This document shows, piece by piece, positions 34,748 to 44,547 of a stretch of DNA of 64,000 bases. The stretch spans positions 904,001-968,000 of the forward strand of contig NZ_CP041636.1 of NCBI RefSeq assembly GCF_007197755.1. The letters run 5' to 3'. A program made the translations under genes and the position numbers. Every line of letters begins with the position of its first letter. Position 1 is the stretch's first letter. The DNA comes from Ferrovibrio terrae. Its GTDB lineage: Bacteria; Pseudomonadota; Alphaproteobacteria; Ferrovibrionales; Ferrovibrionaceae. The notes under the pieces were generated by a model. That model was not told where the DNA came from and made no database searches. It saw only the letters and a program-made list of their open reading frames with translations.

Positions 34748-36310
34748 GTGCTGACCAATCTGCGCCACCTGTTCCGCCTGTTTGCAATTGGCCGCTGCTT
34801 GGCGCGGCACGATGCGCTGTTCCTGCTGCAGCAGGCCCCGGTCGGCGGTACGACCGCGCGGCAGGCCTTGCGCCTGTTCCAGGTGTTGTTCGGACGGCGT
34901 CGTCCGGATCTGCGCGAAGGCGAGCGGTTGGCGGCGGCCCTTGCCGATCTCGGCCCCAGTTTCATCAAGCTCGGCCAGGTCTTGTCGGTGCGGCCCGATA
35001 TGGTCGGCCCGGCGATTGCCGAGGATCTCGGCCGCCTGCGCGACAAGCTGCCGCCGTTTTCATGGGAAGAGGCGCATGCGATCCTGACGGCTGAACTCGG
35101 CGCGCCGCCCGAGCAGCTTTATGCCGATATCACGATCGTACCGGTGGCCGCCGCCAGCGTGGCCCAGGTGCATCTGGCCACCACGTCGATGGGCCTGCCG
35201 GTGGCGGTGAAAGTGCTGCGTCCCGGTGTAGAAGCGGCATTTGCGCGGGACCTCAAACTGTTTGCCTGGCTGGCCGAGACGATGGAGCACCATGTCGCCG
35301 GCATGGCGCGGCTGCGGCCACGCGACGTGGTACTGGCACTGGCCGAATGGGTGTCGATCGAACTCGACCTGCGGCTGGAGGCTGCTGCGGCCTCGGAGCT
35401 GCGCGATAATTTCATCGACGATGCCGATGTGATCGTACCTGCCATCGACTGGCAGCGCACCGGCCGCCGCGTGATGACCGTACAGCGCATCAGCGGTACC
35501 CCGATCGAGGATCGCGCGGCACTGGTGGCTGGCGGTATTGACGTGACAGTGGTGGCCGACCGCGTGATCCGCGTGTTCCTGAAGCAGGCTCTGCGCGACG
35601 GTTATTTCCATGCCGACATGCATCACGGCAACCTGTTCGTGGCCCCCGACGGCCGACTGGAACTGGTCGATTTTGGTATCATGGGCCGGCTCGATCTGAA
35701 GACCCGACGCTTCATGGCCGAGATGCTGGGGGCCTTCCTGACCGGCAACTGGCGCCGCGCGGCTGAAGTGCATTTCGAAGCCGGCTACGTGCCAGCCGAC
35801 CGCAGCGTGGACGCCTTTGCGCAGGCCTGCCGCTCGATCGGGGAACCGATTCTGGATCGGCCGGTAGCCGAAATCTCCGTCGGCCGACTGCTGGCGCAGC
35901 TGTTCCAGATCACCGAGACCTTCGGCATGCAGACGCAGACCCATCTGCTGCTCCTGCAGAAGACCATGGTGACGGTGGAAGGCGTGGCGCGCAGCCTGGA
36001 CCCTGAGATCAATTTCTGGGACGCGGCGCGCCCGGTAATCGAGGACTGGGCGCGCGAGCATATGGGGCCCGAAGCCTATATCCGCGAAACCGCCGGCAGC
36101 ATGATGGATTTCGCGCGCAAGCTGCCGCAGGTGGCACGCGACCTCGAGACGTTGGCCGAAACCACCAAGACGGAAGGCCTGCAGCTCAGTCCGGCCAGCA
36201 TCGCGGCACTTGCCGAGAGTCAGGCGCTGGCCAATGCGCGCCGCCGCCGCCCGCTGCTCTGGGCGCTGTGGACTGTGGCTGCCCTGCTCGTACTGGCACT
36301 GTTCATCTGA
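34748..36310 (+). CDS. ubiB: Ubiquinone biosynthesis protein kinase-like UbiB
   Basis: Atypical kinase/ATPase of the ABC1/ADCK family required for ubiquinone synthesis. With the GTG at 34,748 the product has 520 residues and begins MLTNLRHLFRL, like other UbiB proteins; a GTG at 34,697 would overlap ubiE. It has the KxGQ motif (FIKLGQVLSVRPDMV), the Ala-rich loop AAASVAQVHLA, the VKVLRPGVE Lys, HADMHHGNLFV and the metal-binding LVDFGIMGRLD. One C-terminal membrane span closes the protein (LLWALWTVAALLVLALFI). It probably forms an operon with ubiE. Confidence 0.95.
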   Translation: MLTNLRHLFRLFAIGRCLARHDALFLLQQAPVGGTTARQALRLFQVLFGRRRPDLREGERLAAALADLGPSFIKLGQVLSVRPDMVGPAIAEDLGRLRDKLPPFSWEEAHAILTAELGAPPEQLYADITIVPVAAASVAQVHLATTSMGLPVAVKVLRPGVEAAFARDLKLFAWLAETMEHHVAGMARLRPRDVVLALAEWVSIELDLRLEAAAASELRDNFIDDADVIVPAIDWQRTGRRVMTVQRISGTPIEDRAALVAGGIDVTVVADRVIRVFLKQALRDGYFHADMHHGNLFVAPDGRLELVDFGIMGRLDLKTRRFMAEMLGAFLTGNWRRAAEVHFEAGYVPADRSVDAFAQACRSIGEPILDRPVAEISVGRLLAQLFQITETFGMQTQTHLLLLQKTMVTVEGVARSLDPEINFWDAARPVIEDWAREHMGPEAYIRETAGSMMDFARKLPQVARDLETLAETTKTEGLQLSPASIAALAESQALANARRRRPLLWALWTVAALLVLALFI

Positions 36311-36335
36311 GGCAAAACGCACAGAGATTCTGCAT

Positions 36336-37082
36336 ATGAACATGTACAGATACTGCGCAGGATGGGCGCGATCAAATGCATCGCCCGGTGCCAAGGTGCT
36401 GGATTATGGCTGCGGAGCCGGCACCATCGTTCAGATGATGATCGAAAAGGGCGTGGAAGCTTATGGTTGCGATGTCTTTTACGACGGCGGCGATTACAGC
36501 AGGCGTGTGCCGCCTGTTCTGCTGGAGAATGGCACCATTCGCCGTATGGAAGGTGACCGCATCCCGTTCGAGGACGAGAGCTTCGACCTGATCGTCAACA
36601 ATCAGGTGCTGGAGCACGTTCCTGATCTCGACCTGGTACTGCAAGAGATGGCGCGCGTCCTGAAGCCCGGCGGCAGGGTACTGAGCCTGTTCCCTGATCG
36701 CAGCGTGTGGCGCGAAAGGCATTGCGGCATTCCCTTCCTCCACTGGTTCCCGAAGCTGAGCCGCTCCCGCGTTTACTACGCTTATGCCCTGCGCAGCCTC
36801 GGCCTCGGGCACCACAAGAAAAATAAGCCGAAATGGCAGTGGAGCGAAGACTTCTGCACCTGGCTCGACAACTGGACCTACTACCGCCCGCGTAAAATCA
36901 TCCACGACAATTTCCGCCAGCGCATTGGCACGATCCGGAACCTGGAAGTGCAATGCCTGACCGAGTGGCTGGGGTCACGGGCCTGGCTTGTGCGTTTGAT
37001 GCCAGCCTTCGTCTCCGAACAGATCGTCCACAAGATGGCCTGCCTGGTGTTCGAGACCACCAAGCCGGGCCGGGCCGGCTGA
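36336..37082 (+). CDS. Class I SAM-dependent methyltransferase
   Basis: A 248-residue methyltransferase of the Methyltransf_11 type. Motif I is VLDYGCGAGTIVQMM (about 22-36), an acidic loop follows (YGCDVFYDGGDY), and the catalytic region is FDLIVNNQVLEHVPDLDLVL. A basic, aromatic C-terminal half (RSRVYYAYALRSLGLGHHKK) resembles sugar- or surface-polysaccharide-linked methyltransferases. The substrate is unknown. It begins 25 bp after ubiB but is probably not a quinone gene: base composition is lower in GC than its neighbours, suggesting acquisition. ATG 36,336 is the first sensible start. Confidence 0.8.
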   Translation: MNMYRYCAGWARSNASPGAKVLDYGCGAGTIVQMMIEKGVEAYGCDVFYDGGDYSRRVPPVLLENGTIRRMEGDRIPFEDESFDLIVNNQVLEHVPDLDLVLQEMARVLKPGGRVLSLFPDRSVWRERHCGIPFLHWFPKLSRSRVYYAYALRSLGLGHHKKNKPKWQWSEDFCTWLDNWTYYRPRKIIHDNFRQRIGTIRNLEVQCLTEWLGSRAWLVRLMPAFVSEQIVHKMACLVFETTKPGRAG

Positions 37083-37110
37083 TACGATCAGCACGGCACA
37101 TCATTTTAAA

Positions 37111-37140
37111 AAAGAAAGGGCCAGTTGCCCGGCCCTTTCC
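37111..37140 (-). terminator. Intrinsic terminator downstream of porin 1
   Basis: A 9-bp stem gaaagggcc / ggccctttc (37115-37123 and 37132-37140). On the minus strand it is followed by a run of T, so it ends the porin transcript; the plus-strand T-run is absent. Confidence 0.85.
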
Positions 37141-37162
37141 CGTCTTGCCGTAATGGCCTGAC

Positions 37163-38452
37163 TTAGAAGTCCATGCGAACGCCGACGATGGCGAAATTCG
37201 CCTTGGCATTGTTGTCGGCCTGCGCAGTTCCACCGACGACCGTGCCAGCTGCGATGGCGTCTTCATACTCATACCGGCCGATGCCGCCGAAGCCGAGGAT
37301 GCCGCGCGCAACCTGGTAGGTCATACCGAGCGAGTACCAGGTGTACTCGTCTTCACCGCTGACCGTATTGCCGGCAATGTTACCCTGGTCGGCCTTGGTC
37401 TTGGCGTAGTCGACGCCGACACCGATTGAGCCCGGATTGGTGCCGTTGGTGAGGTAACGTGCACCCGCGGTGTAGACATTGCGCTCGTCATTCGGACCAA
37501 CGCCCATCTCTTCCTTCTTCCAGGCGCCACCGACCTGCACCGACGAACCATCGCCGATGTTGTAGGTCACCGTAGTGCCAACCGCCCAGCCCTCCAGGCC
37601 TTCACTCTTCAGCACGGTGGCCGATCCATTGGCCAGCGTGCCGGCGCTGTTCGCCTCGATGTCGAAGCGGTTGTAGGCACCGAAGACGCCGACATCGAAC
37701 GCACCGAAGGACTCAAGGTAATTAGCGGCGTAGGTGTAGGCGCGCGACACCTGCCCAGCATCGTTGCGGGTGGTGAAGCCGCCGCCGCAGCCGATCTGCG
37801 TCGGCGCCGAGGCGAAGGCGCTGTTGTTGGTCGAGGTCAAGTCCTGGCAGCCATCCGGTGTGTAGGAGACGCCGAGCTGCAAGCCTTTGCCCGCCTTGGA
37901 GCCAAAGTAGCGGTTGGCCGAGGTATAGAGGTTGATGCCGTTGGCATCATCCACCGCGCCGGAGAATTTGGTGAAGTTGCCGCTGGTACGCGCACCGGTC
38001 GGTGCATTGGTGATCGCGATCGAGCCGGTCGGGTCAATGGTGCCATAGCCCGGAATCGCGACAGGCGCGCCAAAGACCATCTTGGAAGCGGCGCGGTCAG
38101 TCGAGCCGATTTCGGCACGACCGATGTCGCTGCGCTCGACATACATATAGGCTTCGTCGATCTGGTCGCCTTCGGTCTCGCCTTCGAGTTCGACACGGCC
38201 ACCAATCACGGTACCGTCAGCCAACACGCCGCGGATGTTGAAATAAATTTCGGCATCCGTTGAGAAGGCGTTGCTCTGACGGCCATTCAGGGTGCGGCTG
38301 TTGTCGAAATCGGCGGCCTTGAAGACCGTGGTGAAGTAGCCGCCAAGAGTCAGGGCGATCGGCACTTCCTTGGTCTGGGCGGAAGCGATGTCGGCGAGGA
38401 ACAGGCCGGCCGTCGCAACCAGGGCAGTCTGGAGCAGGAGCGTCTTTTTCAT
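37163..38452 (-). CDS. Outer-membrane porin (paralogue 1)
   Basis: Trimeric general-porin-type outer-membrane beta-barrel of the alphaproteobacterial kind. The 429-residue precursor has a signal peptide (MKKTLLLQTALVATAGLFLA, cleavage after DIASA). The mature chain opens QTKEVPIALTLGGYFTTVF, runs through alternating amphipathic strands such as AEIYFNIRGVLADGTVIGGR and ELEGETEGDQIDEAYMYVER, and ends on Phe (NFAIVGVRMDF), the usual C-terminal residue for BAM insertion. The next gene upstream is a paralogue with an almost identical signal peptide. Substrate specificity is unknown. Confidence 0.9.
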   Translation of the reverse strand: MKKTLLLQTALVATAGLFLADIASAQTKEVPIALTLGGYFTTVFKAADFDNSRTLNGRQSNAFSTDAEIYFNIRGVLADGTVIGGRVELEGETEGDQIDEAYMYVERSDIGRAEIGSTDRAASKMVFGAPVAIPGYGTIDPTGSIAITNAPTGARTSGNFTKFSGAVDDANGINLYTSANRYFGSKAGKGLQLGVSYTPDGCQDLTSTNNSAFASAPTQIGCGGGFTTRNDAGQVSRAYTYAANYLESFGAFDVGVFGAYNRFDIEANSAGTLANGSATVLKSEGLEGWAVGTTVTYNIGDGSSVQVGGAWKKEEMGVGPNDERNVYTAGARYLTNGTNPGSIGVGVDYAKTKADQGNIAGNTVSGEDEYTWYSLGMTYQVARGILGFGGIGRYEYEDAIAAGTVVGGTAQADNNAKANFAIVGVRMDF

Positions 38453-38740
38453 GTGGGGGGTCCCTTGGGGGTTTGAATTGACCTGTCAGCGCCAAAGCAA
38501 TGACCCACGGCTCACCACGCGACGAAATAAGATCGCCTACTGATTGAAGTCAACGCCGGTCCGGGCCAGTGGCCGGCATTTTTGCTGACGCTGATAGGTT
38601 TCCGGCACGGTGTGGCAAATCGGGCATCCATTCCTGTGTCGACCGTCACAAGGCATAGGACGCATTCATTTGGCGGTCACAATTGGAAACTGCCGGCCAG
38701 CGATGAGGTTCAATGTCCCGAAAGAATTATTACGCCAAAA
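38453..38740. other. Intergenic region between the two porin genes; no gene seen
   Basis: About 290 bp of upstream region for porin 1. It contains a GGGGG-rich ribosome-binding region directly before the ATG and is otherwise featureless to my eye. No convincing ORF, RNA gene or strong -35/-10 pair was found. Confidence 0.5.
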
Positions 38741-38775
38741 AAAGAAAAAGGGCGGGGAAAATCCCCGCCCTTTCC
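38741..38775 (-). terminator. Intrinsic terminator downstream of porin 2
   Basis: An 11-bp stem aaagggcgggg / ccccgcccttt (38747-38757 and 38763-38773) around loop aaaat. The minus strand ends in a long T-rich run, so it closes the porin 2 transcript before the porin 1 promoter. Confidence 0.92.
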
Positions 38776-38794
38776 ATCCAATTCGCGGAGCGAA

Positions 38795-39988
38795 TTAGAA
38801 CGTCAGGTTGATACCGACAACACCGAAGGTCTGGTCGATGTTGCTGGCGGCAGTCGGGTGATCGGTGGTGTCGGACACGCCGACGCCAGCGAAGCCCAGG
38901 ATGCCGGCAGCGACCTGGTAGGTCAGACCGACATGCCAGTATTCCAGGTCGCCCACGCGGGTGGTCGCACCGGAGGAGTTGCTCTCGTTGCGGTCGGCAT
39001 ATTCAAAGCCGATACCGACCGAGCCCGGAGCCGCACCGTTGGTCAGGTAGCGCACGCCGGCTGTCCAGCCCTTGCGCTCACGAACAGCGGTGACGTCTTC
39101 GTTGGTGATCGCGCCACCGAACTGCACCGACGAACCGTCGCCGACGTTCCAGGTGAACAGCGCGCCACCCTGGTAGCCGGTCTCACGGCTGCTCGGGGAG
39201 GTCGCGGCACCGGCGCCAATCACCTTCACGCTGTTATAGCCAGCGTAGAGGGCGACGTCGAACGCGCCGAACGATTCGAGGTAGTTGGCGCCAGCGTTGA
39301 ACTGCTGCTCGAGACCGACAACGGTGTTCGGGGTGAAGAAACCGGTGCCGCAGCCCTGCTGACCGGAAGTCACGGCAGTGGCCGAAGCCGCGCCGCTGGC
39401 CGTGGTCAGATCCTGGCAGTTATCCGGCGCGTAGCCGACGCCGAGCTGCAGGCCCTTGCCCGCCTTCGAGCCGAAGTAGCGGTTCGAAGCGGTGTAGGCG
39501 TTGATGCGGTTGGCATCGTCCATGTTGTTGGCGAAACGCATCAGCGGGGCGTTGTTCACGGCCGAGTATTCCGACTGCACCGTGGTGCTGTAGTTCGGCA
39601 GCGAGTTCGGCGCACCGTAGATCATCTTGGTGGTGGGCGAATCCATCGAACCGATTTCGGTACGGCCGAATTCAGCATGTTCGATGAACATGTAGGCTTC
39701 GTCGATCTGGTCGCCATAGGTGGCGGATTCCAGTTCAACACGGCCACCGATCACGGTGCCGTTGGCGAGGACGCCACGGAAGTTGAAATGGATTTCCGAG
39801 TCCTGCTTGATGCCATGATCGGACTGGCCGCCATTCGGCGAACGGTCCTGCCACTGCAGGAGCTGGTTGTAGTAGCCGCCAACGGTCAAGCCGAGCGGAA
39901 CTTCCTTGGTCTGCGCGTTAGCGATATCGGCCACAAACAGGCCGGCAGCGGCAACGAGCGCCGTTTGCAGAAGCAGAGTCTTCTTCAT
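38795..39988 (-). CDS. Outer-membrane porin (paralogue 2)
   Basis: A 397-residue porin precursor homologous to the neighbour at 37.2-38.5 kb. Signal peptide MKKTLLLQTALVAAAGLFVA is nearly identical to that of paralogue 1; the mature part begins QTKEVPLGLTVGGYYNQLLQ and shares blocks such as TVIGGRVELESATYGDQIDE and NRYFGSKAGKGLQLGVGYAP, including a Cys pair in the loop around DNCQDL. It ends on Phe (GVVGINLTF). The two genes are separate transcription units, because each has its own terminator. A 15-bp perfect palindrome lies in its leader. Confidence 0.9.
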   Translation of the reverse strand: MKKTLLLQTALVAAAGLFVADIANAQTKEVPLGLTVGGYYNQLLQWQDRSPNGGQSDHGIKQDSEIHFNFRGVLANGTVIGGRVELESATYGDQIDEAYMFIEHAEFGRTEIGSMDSPTTKMIYGAPNSLPNYSTTVQSEYSAVNNAPLMRFANNMDDANRINAYTASNRYFGSKAGKGLQLGVGYAPDNCQDLTTASGAASATAVTSGQQGCGTGFFTPNTVVGLEQQFNAGANYLESFGAFDVALYAGYNSVKVIGAGAATSPSSRETGYQGGALFTWNVGDGSSVQFGGAITNEDVTAVRERKGWTAGVRYLTNGAAPGSVGIGFEYADRNESNSSGATTRVGDLEYWHVGLTYQVAAGILGFAGVGVSDTTDHPTAASNIDQTFGVVGINLTF

Positions 39989-40025
39989 TTTCCTCTTTCC
40001 TCTCCCACCGGGATTAGGGTTGCAG

Positions 40026-40040
40026 TGCTAGTCACTAGCA
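40026..40040. promoter_or_regulatory. Perfect 15-bp palindrome upstream of porin 2
   Basis: TGCTAGT-C-ACTAGCA has 7-bp perfect arms and sits 38 bp before the porin 2 ATG. It could be a repressor or activator operator, or a hairpin in the mRNA leader. The remaining 230 bp up to 40,278 is AT-richer than the window average and holds no ORF. Confidence 0.5.
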
Positions 40041-40278
40041 TTGAACAAACAGCCAGACGGGCCGCTGATCGCTGAGGATCAAGCCATTTGCGCCCTACAA
40101 GTGTCAATTAAAGCAGCACTTTCGCCGAGACTTTTGGAACCTGTGTTGCAATTGAGCCACACAAAATCGCCGTGAGTCGATTTTTATCGTTCTAAAACAA
40201 CAATATACCTGCAGGGTACCGACTATGCCGGGGCTGTTGCAGAAACGAAAAGTGTGAAGGGGTGGTTAAAGCCGCGGG

Positions 40279-41169
40279 CTAGCGGCGCACGAGTCGATAG
40301 GCGCGGCCGGATTCCGGCGTGCCGTTTTCGATTCGCAGGGCCTCGTCATGGGTGACAACGACAACGAATCCGGCCCGCTCGGCCAGGTTGCGGATATAGT
40401 CGTCGGTCTGCCGGAAGCGACCGCTGGACCGCAATTCGACCGGCTGCGCCCCTTCCGCCAGCTCGATGGTGAACAGAAGCTCGCCATTCTTGTTAAGATA
40501 TTGATCCGAAATAAAGAATATTTCGTCTAGCTGTCCGATATATATGAATACATCGGTAGCAAGGACGGCGTCGTAGCGGCAGGGCGGACGGCGCAGAAAG
40601 GCATGCGCTTCAGCCTTGTAGAGATGGTCGTAAGCGCCGCGACGGGCCGACTGCTGCAGCATGCGCGGGGCGAGATCGACGCCATCCAGTCGTGCCGCGT
40701 AAGGCTTGAATACCGGCGCATTCAGCCCGGTGCCGCAGCCCAGATCGAGGATTGCCCGACTGCCATCGCGGTCCCAGATTCCTTCGATCAGACCGGCAAC
40801 CATCTGCGGCCCACGATAGTTCAGGGCCGCCAGATGGGCCTCGAAACTCTCGGCATGGCCGTCGAAAACCCAGACGACATAGTCGTCGGGCGCCCTGTCA
40901 GGCACCCGGCTGCCGTCCAGCATATCGACCATATGCCGGATTGCGCCGGATTGCGGCATCAGTGCCAATGCCTGGCGAAAAGCCGCGAGCGCCGCCTGCG
41001 TATCCTTGCGTTCGAGCTGGCACTGGCCAAGCCCGAGCCAGGCCGGGGCGGTTTCCTGCAGTCCGAGCGTTTTACGGTAGATTTCGATGGCCCGGTCGAG
41101 CTGTCCCGCCGCCTGGGCCTGCCAGGCGAGCTGCAAAAGATCCTGCGCCGACTGCATGTTCGAATTCAT
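40279..41169 (-). CDS. TPR-repeat SAM-dependent methyltransferase
   Basis: A 296-residue fusion. Residues 8-85 form two TPR-type helical hairpins (LLQLAWQAQAAGQLDRAIEI, then LGLGQCQLERKDTQAALAAF). The C-terminal 180 residues are a class I methyltransferase with motif I AILDLGCGTGLNAPVFKPYA and motif II-like YDAVLATDVFIYIGQLDEIF. It resembles the predicted TPR-methyltransferases (COG4976). The substrate is unknown. Part of the middle (about 40,480-40,560) is AT-richer than its surroundings. The gene stands alone between porin 2 and the divergent DUF3576 gene. Confidence 0.85.
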   Translation of the reverse strand: MNSNMQSAQDLLQLAWQAQAAGQLDRAIEIYRKTLGLQETAPAWLGLGQCQLERKDTQAALAAFRQALALMPQSGAIRHMVDMLDGSRVPDRAPDDYVVWVFDGHAESFEAHLAALNYRGPQMVAGLIEGIWDRDGSRAILDLGCGTGLNAPVFKPYAARLDGVDLAPRMLQQSARRGAYDHLYKAEAHAFLRRPPCRYDAVLATDVFIYIGQLDEIFFISDQYLNKNGELLFTIELAEGAQPVELRSSGRFRQTDDYIRNLAERAGFVVVVTHDEALRIENGTPESGRAYRLVRR

Positions 41170-41340
41170 GTTCTACCGACTCTGGCCGACTCCGGGTCCG
41201 GCGGGCTTAAGCCCTTTTGCCCGGCCTGACAATCCTGCTAATCCCCCGGCAATTCCACGGTGTACTACTGGCCGGTCAACCGGGCCTGTTATAGACTGCG
41301 CCATCCATTGCTGCAGTATGCGTTTCTGGAGGTTGCCACG

Positions 41341-41928
41341 ATGGCGTCTGTGCGCCCAACCCGTTCCTACCGACGGGATTTTCCGCATCGCGGAGCGATG
41401 CTGGTTTCTGCTTTGGCGGCTCTGCTCGCGCTGGGCGGCTGCGCCGCGAAGGGTGATGGCGAGACCCAGACCTATTACCCGGAAAAGAACCAGTACGGCA
41501 ACTACGACCCGTCCCCCACCGGTCCACGGCAGTCGATCTTCGGCGCCGGCGGCCTTAACCTGCTCGGTGGCAACCAGAAGAAGGATGAAGGCAGTGGCGG
41601 CGGTATCGGCGTCAACAGCTTCCTGTGGCGCGCCACGCTCGACACCGTGTCGTTCATGCCGCTGGTTTCGGCCGACCCGTTCGGCGGTGTGATCATCACC
41701 GACTGGTACACGCCGCAGCAGACGCCGGCCGAGCGCTTCAAGGTGAATGTCTACATCCTCGACCGCGCGCTGCGCGCCGACGGCATCCGCGTCGCGGTAT
41801 TCCGCCAGGTCCGCCAGGGCGACAACTGGGCCGACCAGGCGCCGGCGCCCAACACGGCGGTGAGCATGGAAAACGCCATCCTGCAGCGCGCCCGCGAATT
41901 CCGCATGGAAGCTGAGGCGCGCCGCTGA
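41341..41928 (+). CDS. DUF3576 outer-membrane-type lipoprotein
   Basis: A 195-residue lipoprotein with lipobox LALGGC (Cys at about residue 35) after an N-terminal signal. The DUF3576 domain includes NSFLWRATLDTVSFMPLVSA, DPFGGVIITDWYTPQQTPAE and RFKVNVYILDRALRADGIRV. Members are always near leuS-lptE in alphaproteobacteria, and an envelope-biogenesis role is suspected but unproven. The start is ATG 41,341 with GGAGG 8 bp upstream; the longer frame adds an unlikely N-terminus. leuS follows 48 bp later. Confidence 0.85.
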   Translation: MASVRPTRSYRRDFPHRGAMLVSALAALLALGGCAAKGDGETQTYYPEKNQYGNYDPSPTGPRQSIFGAGGLNLLGGNQKKDEGSGGGIGVNSFLWRATLDTVSFMPLVSADPFGGVIITDWYTPQQTPAERFKVNVYILDRALRADGIRVAVFRQVRQGDNWADQAPAPNTAVSMENAILQRAREFRMEAEARR

Positions 41929-41976
41929 GCGACGCCCCTCCCGAACACCCGCATACGTCTAACACCGGAACCGTTG

Positions 41977-44547
41977 ATGTCCCGCTATAACGCCAAGGCG
42001 GTCGAAACCAAGTGGCAAGCCGCCTGGAACGAACGCCAGGCCTTTCGTGCCGAAGCTGACCCCAAGCGTCCGAAATACTACGTGCTGGAGATGTTTCCCT
42101 ATCCGTCGGGACGCATCCACATGGGGCATGTGCGCAACTACACGCTGGGCGACGTCGTCGCCCGCTACAAGCGCGCCCGCGGCTTCAACGTGCTGCACCC
42201 GATGGGCTGGGACGCCTTCGGTCTGCCGGCGGAAAACGCCGCGCAGGAAAAGAAGATTCATCCCGCCGCCTGGACTTACGACAACATCGCCAACATGCGC
42301 GCCGAGCTGCAGCGCATGGGCCTGTCGCTCGACTGGAGCCGCGAATTCGCGACCTGCCATCCGGGTTATTACAAGTATCAGCAGGAAATCTTCCTCGATT
42401 TCCTCAAGGCCGGTCTGATCGACCGCAAGGAAAGCTTCGTCAACTGGGATCCGGTCGATCATACCGTGCTCGCCAACGAGCAGGTGATCGATGGCCGCGG
42501 CTGGCGTTCGGGCGCCGTGGTCGAGCGCCGCAAGCTGTCGCAGTGGTTCCTGAAAATCACGAATTACGCCGACGATCTGCTCGATGCGCTGCAGACCGGC
42601 CTTGAGCGCTGGCCCGAGCGCGTCAAGCTGATGCAGCAGAACTGGATCGGCAAATCCGAAGGCGCGCGTTTCGCATTTGCGCTGCAGGACCGTTCCGACA
42701 AGGTCGAAGTCTATTCGACGCGGCCCGACACGCTGTTCGGCGCCAGCTTCGTTGCGATTGCCGCCGATCATCCGCTGGCCGCCGAAGCCGCGAAGAACGA
42801 TCCGAAACTCGCCGCCTTCATCGAGGAATGCCGCCAGAGCGGCACGGCGGAAGCTGAACTGGAGAAGGCCGAAAAGAAGGGCTATCGCATCAATATCGAG
42901 GCGGTACATCCCTTCGACCCGGACTGGACCCTGCCGGTCTATGTGGCGAATTTCGTGCTAATGGAATACGGCACCGGCGCGATCTTCGGCTGCCCGGGCC
43001 ATGACCAGCGCGACCTGGATTTCGCCCGCAAATACGACCTGACCGTAAAGGCCGTCGTCGCGCCCAAAGGCCAGGCGAATGTCGAGATCGGCACCGAGGC
43101 TTTCACCGAGACCGACAATACGGTTGCGGTCAATTCCGATTTCCTCAACGGCCTGGATGTGGCGGCCGCCAAGCGCGCCGCGATCAAAAAGCTGGAAGAG
43201 CTCAAGGCCGGAGAAGGCACTGTCACCTTCCGACTGCGCGACTGGGGCGTATCGCGCCAGCGCTACTGGGGTTGCCCGATTCCGGTGATCCATTGCGAGG
43301 ACTGCGGCATCGTGCCGGTGCCGAAGCAGGACTTGCCGGTGCAGCTGCCCGACGATGTCACCTTCGACAAGCCGGGCAATCCGCTGGATCACCATCCGAC
43401 CTGGAAGCATGTGAACTGCCCGACCTGCGGCAAGGCCGCGCGTCGCGAGACCGATACCTGCGACACCTTCGTCGACAGTTCGTGGTATTTCGCCCGTTTC
43501 TGCAGCCCGCGCGCGGAGCTGCCGATGGTGCAGGAAGAAGTCGATTACTGGATGCCGGTCGATCAGTATATCGGCGGCATCGAGCATGCGATCCTGCACC
43601 TGCTGTATTCGCGCTTCTTTACCCGCGCATTGCGCGATACCGGGCATCTGTCGCTGAAAAGCGGCGAACCTTTCGCCGGCCTGTTCACACAGGGCATGGT
43701 CTGCCATGAGACCTACAGGGATGCCTCCGGCACCTGGCTGGAGCCGACCGAAGTGAAGAAGGACAGCGGCAAGGTGGTGCATATCCGCACCAACGAGCCG
43801 GTGACGGTGGGCCGCACCGAGAAGATGTCGAAGTCGAAGAAAAACGTCATCGACCCCGGCCTGATCATCGATACCTACGGCGCCGACACCGCGCGCTGGT
43901 TCATGCTGTCGGACAGCCCGCCGGAACGCGATCTGGAATGGAGCGAGTCCGGCGTCGAAGGCGCCTGGCGCTTCACCCAGCGTTTGTGGCGCCTGGTGTC
44001 CGAACCGCGCGGACCGATCGCCGCCAAAGCGGCAGGCAAGCCGTCCGACTGGCCGCAAGCCGCGCAGGAGCTGCGCCGCGAACTGCACAAGACCATCGCC
44101 GCCCTGACCCAGGATCTCGAGCAGTTCCATTTCAACAAGGCCGTCGCGCGCATCCACGAATTCGCCAATCTGCTGGAAGCCGCCAGGGGCGACGACGCGG
44201 CAACAGCCTGGGCGCGCCGCGAGGCACTGGAATCGCTCGCCAAGCTGATTGGTCCGATGGTGCCGCACCTGGCCGAGGAAATCTGGCAGGCGCTGGGCCA
44301 TGATGGCCTGCTGCTGGAGCAGCCCTGGCCGGTCGCCGATGCCGATCTGGCGCGCGACGAGACCGTCACCATCGCGGTGCAGGTCTCCGGCAAGCTGCGC
44401 GCCACCATCGAAGTGGCGCGCGACATGGCACAACCCGATCTGGAAAAGCTCGCGTTGGCCAACGACAATGTCGTGCGTGCCATCGATGGCAAACCCGTTC
44501 GCAAGGTGATCATCGTGCCGAACCGGATCGTCAATGTCGTGGTCTAG
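41977..44547 (+). CDS. leuS: Leucyl-tRNA synthetase
   Basis: Class Ia aminoacyl-tRNA synthetase that charges tRNA-Leu. The 856-residue protein has the HIGH-type motif as [15 protein letters not shown] (HMGH), the CP1 editing domain in the middle, zinc-ligand cysteines in VIHCEDCG and [10 protein letters not shown], and the KMSKS motif [10 protein letters not shown]. The anticodon-binding and C-terminal tRNA-binding domains are complete, ending [19 protein letters not shown] 41,977 is preceded by a TTG in the same frame. lptE overlaps its 3' end by 14 bp. Confidence 0.98.
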   Translation: MSRYNAKAVETKWQAAWNERQAFRAEADPKRPKYYVLEMFPYPSGRIHMGHVRNYTLGDVVARYKRARGFNVLHPMGWDAFGLPAENAAQEKKIHPAAWTYDNIANMRAELQRMGLSLDWSREFATCHPGYYKYQQEIFLDFLKAGLIDRKESFVNWDPVDHTVLANEQVIDGRGWRSGAVVERRKLSQWFLKITNYADDLLDALQTGLERWPERVKLMQQNWIGKSEGARFAFALQDRSDKVEVYSTRPDTLFGASFVAIAADHPLAAEAAKNDPKLAAFIEECRQSGTAEAELEKAEKKGYRINIEAVHPFDPDWTLPVYVANFVLMEYGTGAIFGCPGHDQRDLDFARKYDLTVKAVVAPKGQANVEIGTEAFTETDNTVAVNSDFLNGLDVAAAKRAAIKKLEELKAGEGTVTFRLRDWGVSRQRYWGCPIPVIHCEDCGIVPVPKQDLPVQLPDDVTFDKPGNPLDHHPTWKHVNCPTCGKAARRETDTCDTFVDSSWYFARFCSPRAELPMVQEEVDYWMPVDQYIGGIEHAILHLLYSRFFTRALRDTGHLSLKSGEPFAGLFTQGMVCHETYRDASGTWLEPTEVKKDSGKVVHIRTNEPVTVGRTEKMSKSKKNVIDPGLIIDTYGADTARWFMLSDSPPERDLEWSESGVEGAWRFTQRLWRLVSEPRGPIAAKAAGKPSDWPQAAQELRRELHKTIAALTQDLEQFHFNKAVARIHEFANLLEAARGDDAATAWARREALESLAKLIGPMVPHLAEEIWQALGHDGLLLEQPWPVADADLARDETVTIAVQVSGKLRATIEVARDMAQPDLEKLALANDNVVRAIDGKPVRKVIIVPNRIVNVVV

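Noticed and set aside
38582-40075. A 497-residue plus-strand ORF over the second porin gene
   Set aside because: It is the antisense shadow of a clear porin gene with signal peptide; its product is a His/Arg/Val-rich sequence with no domain.
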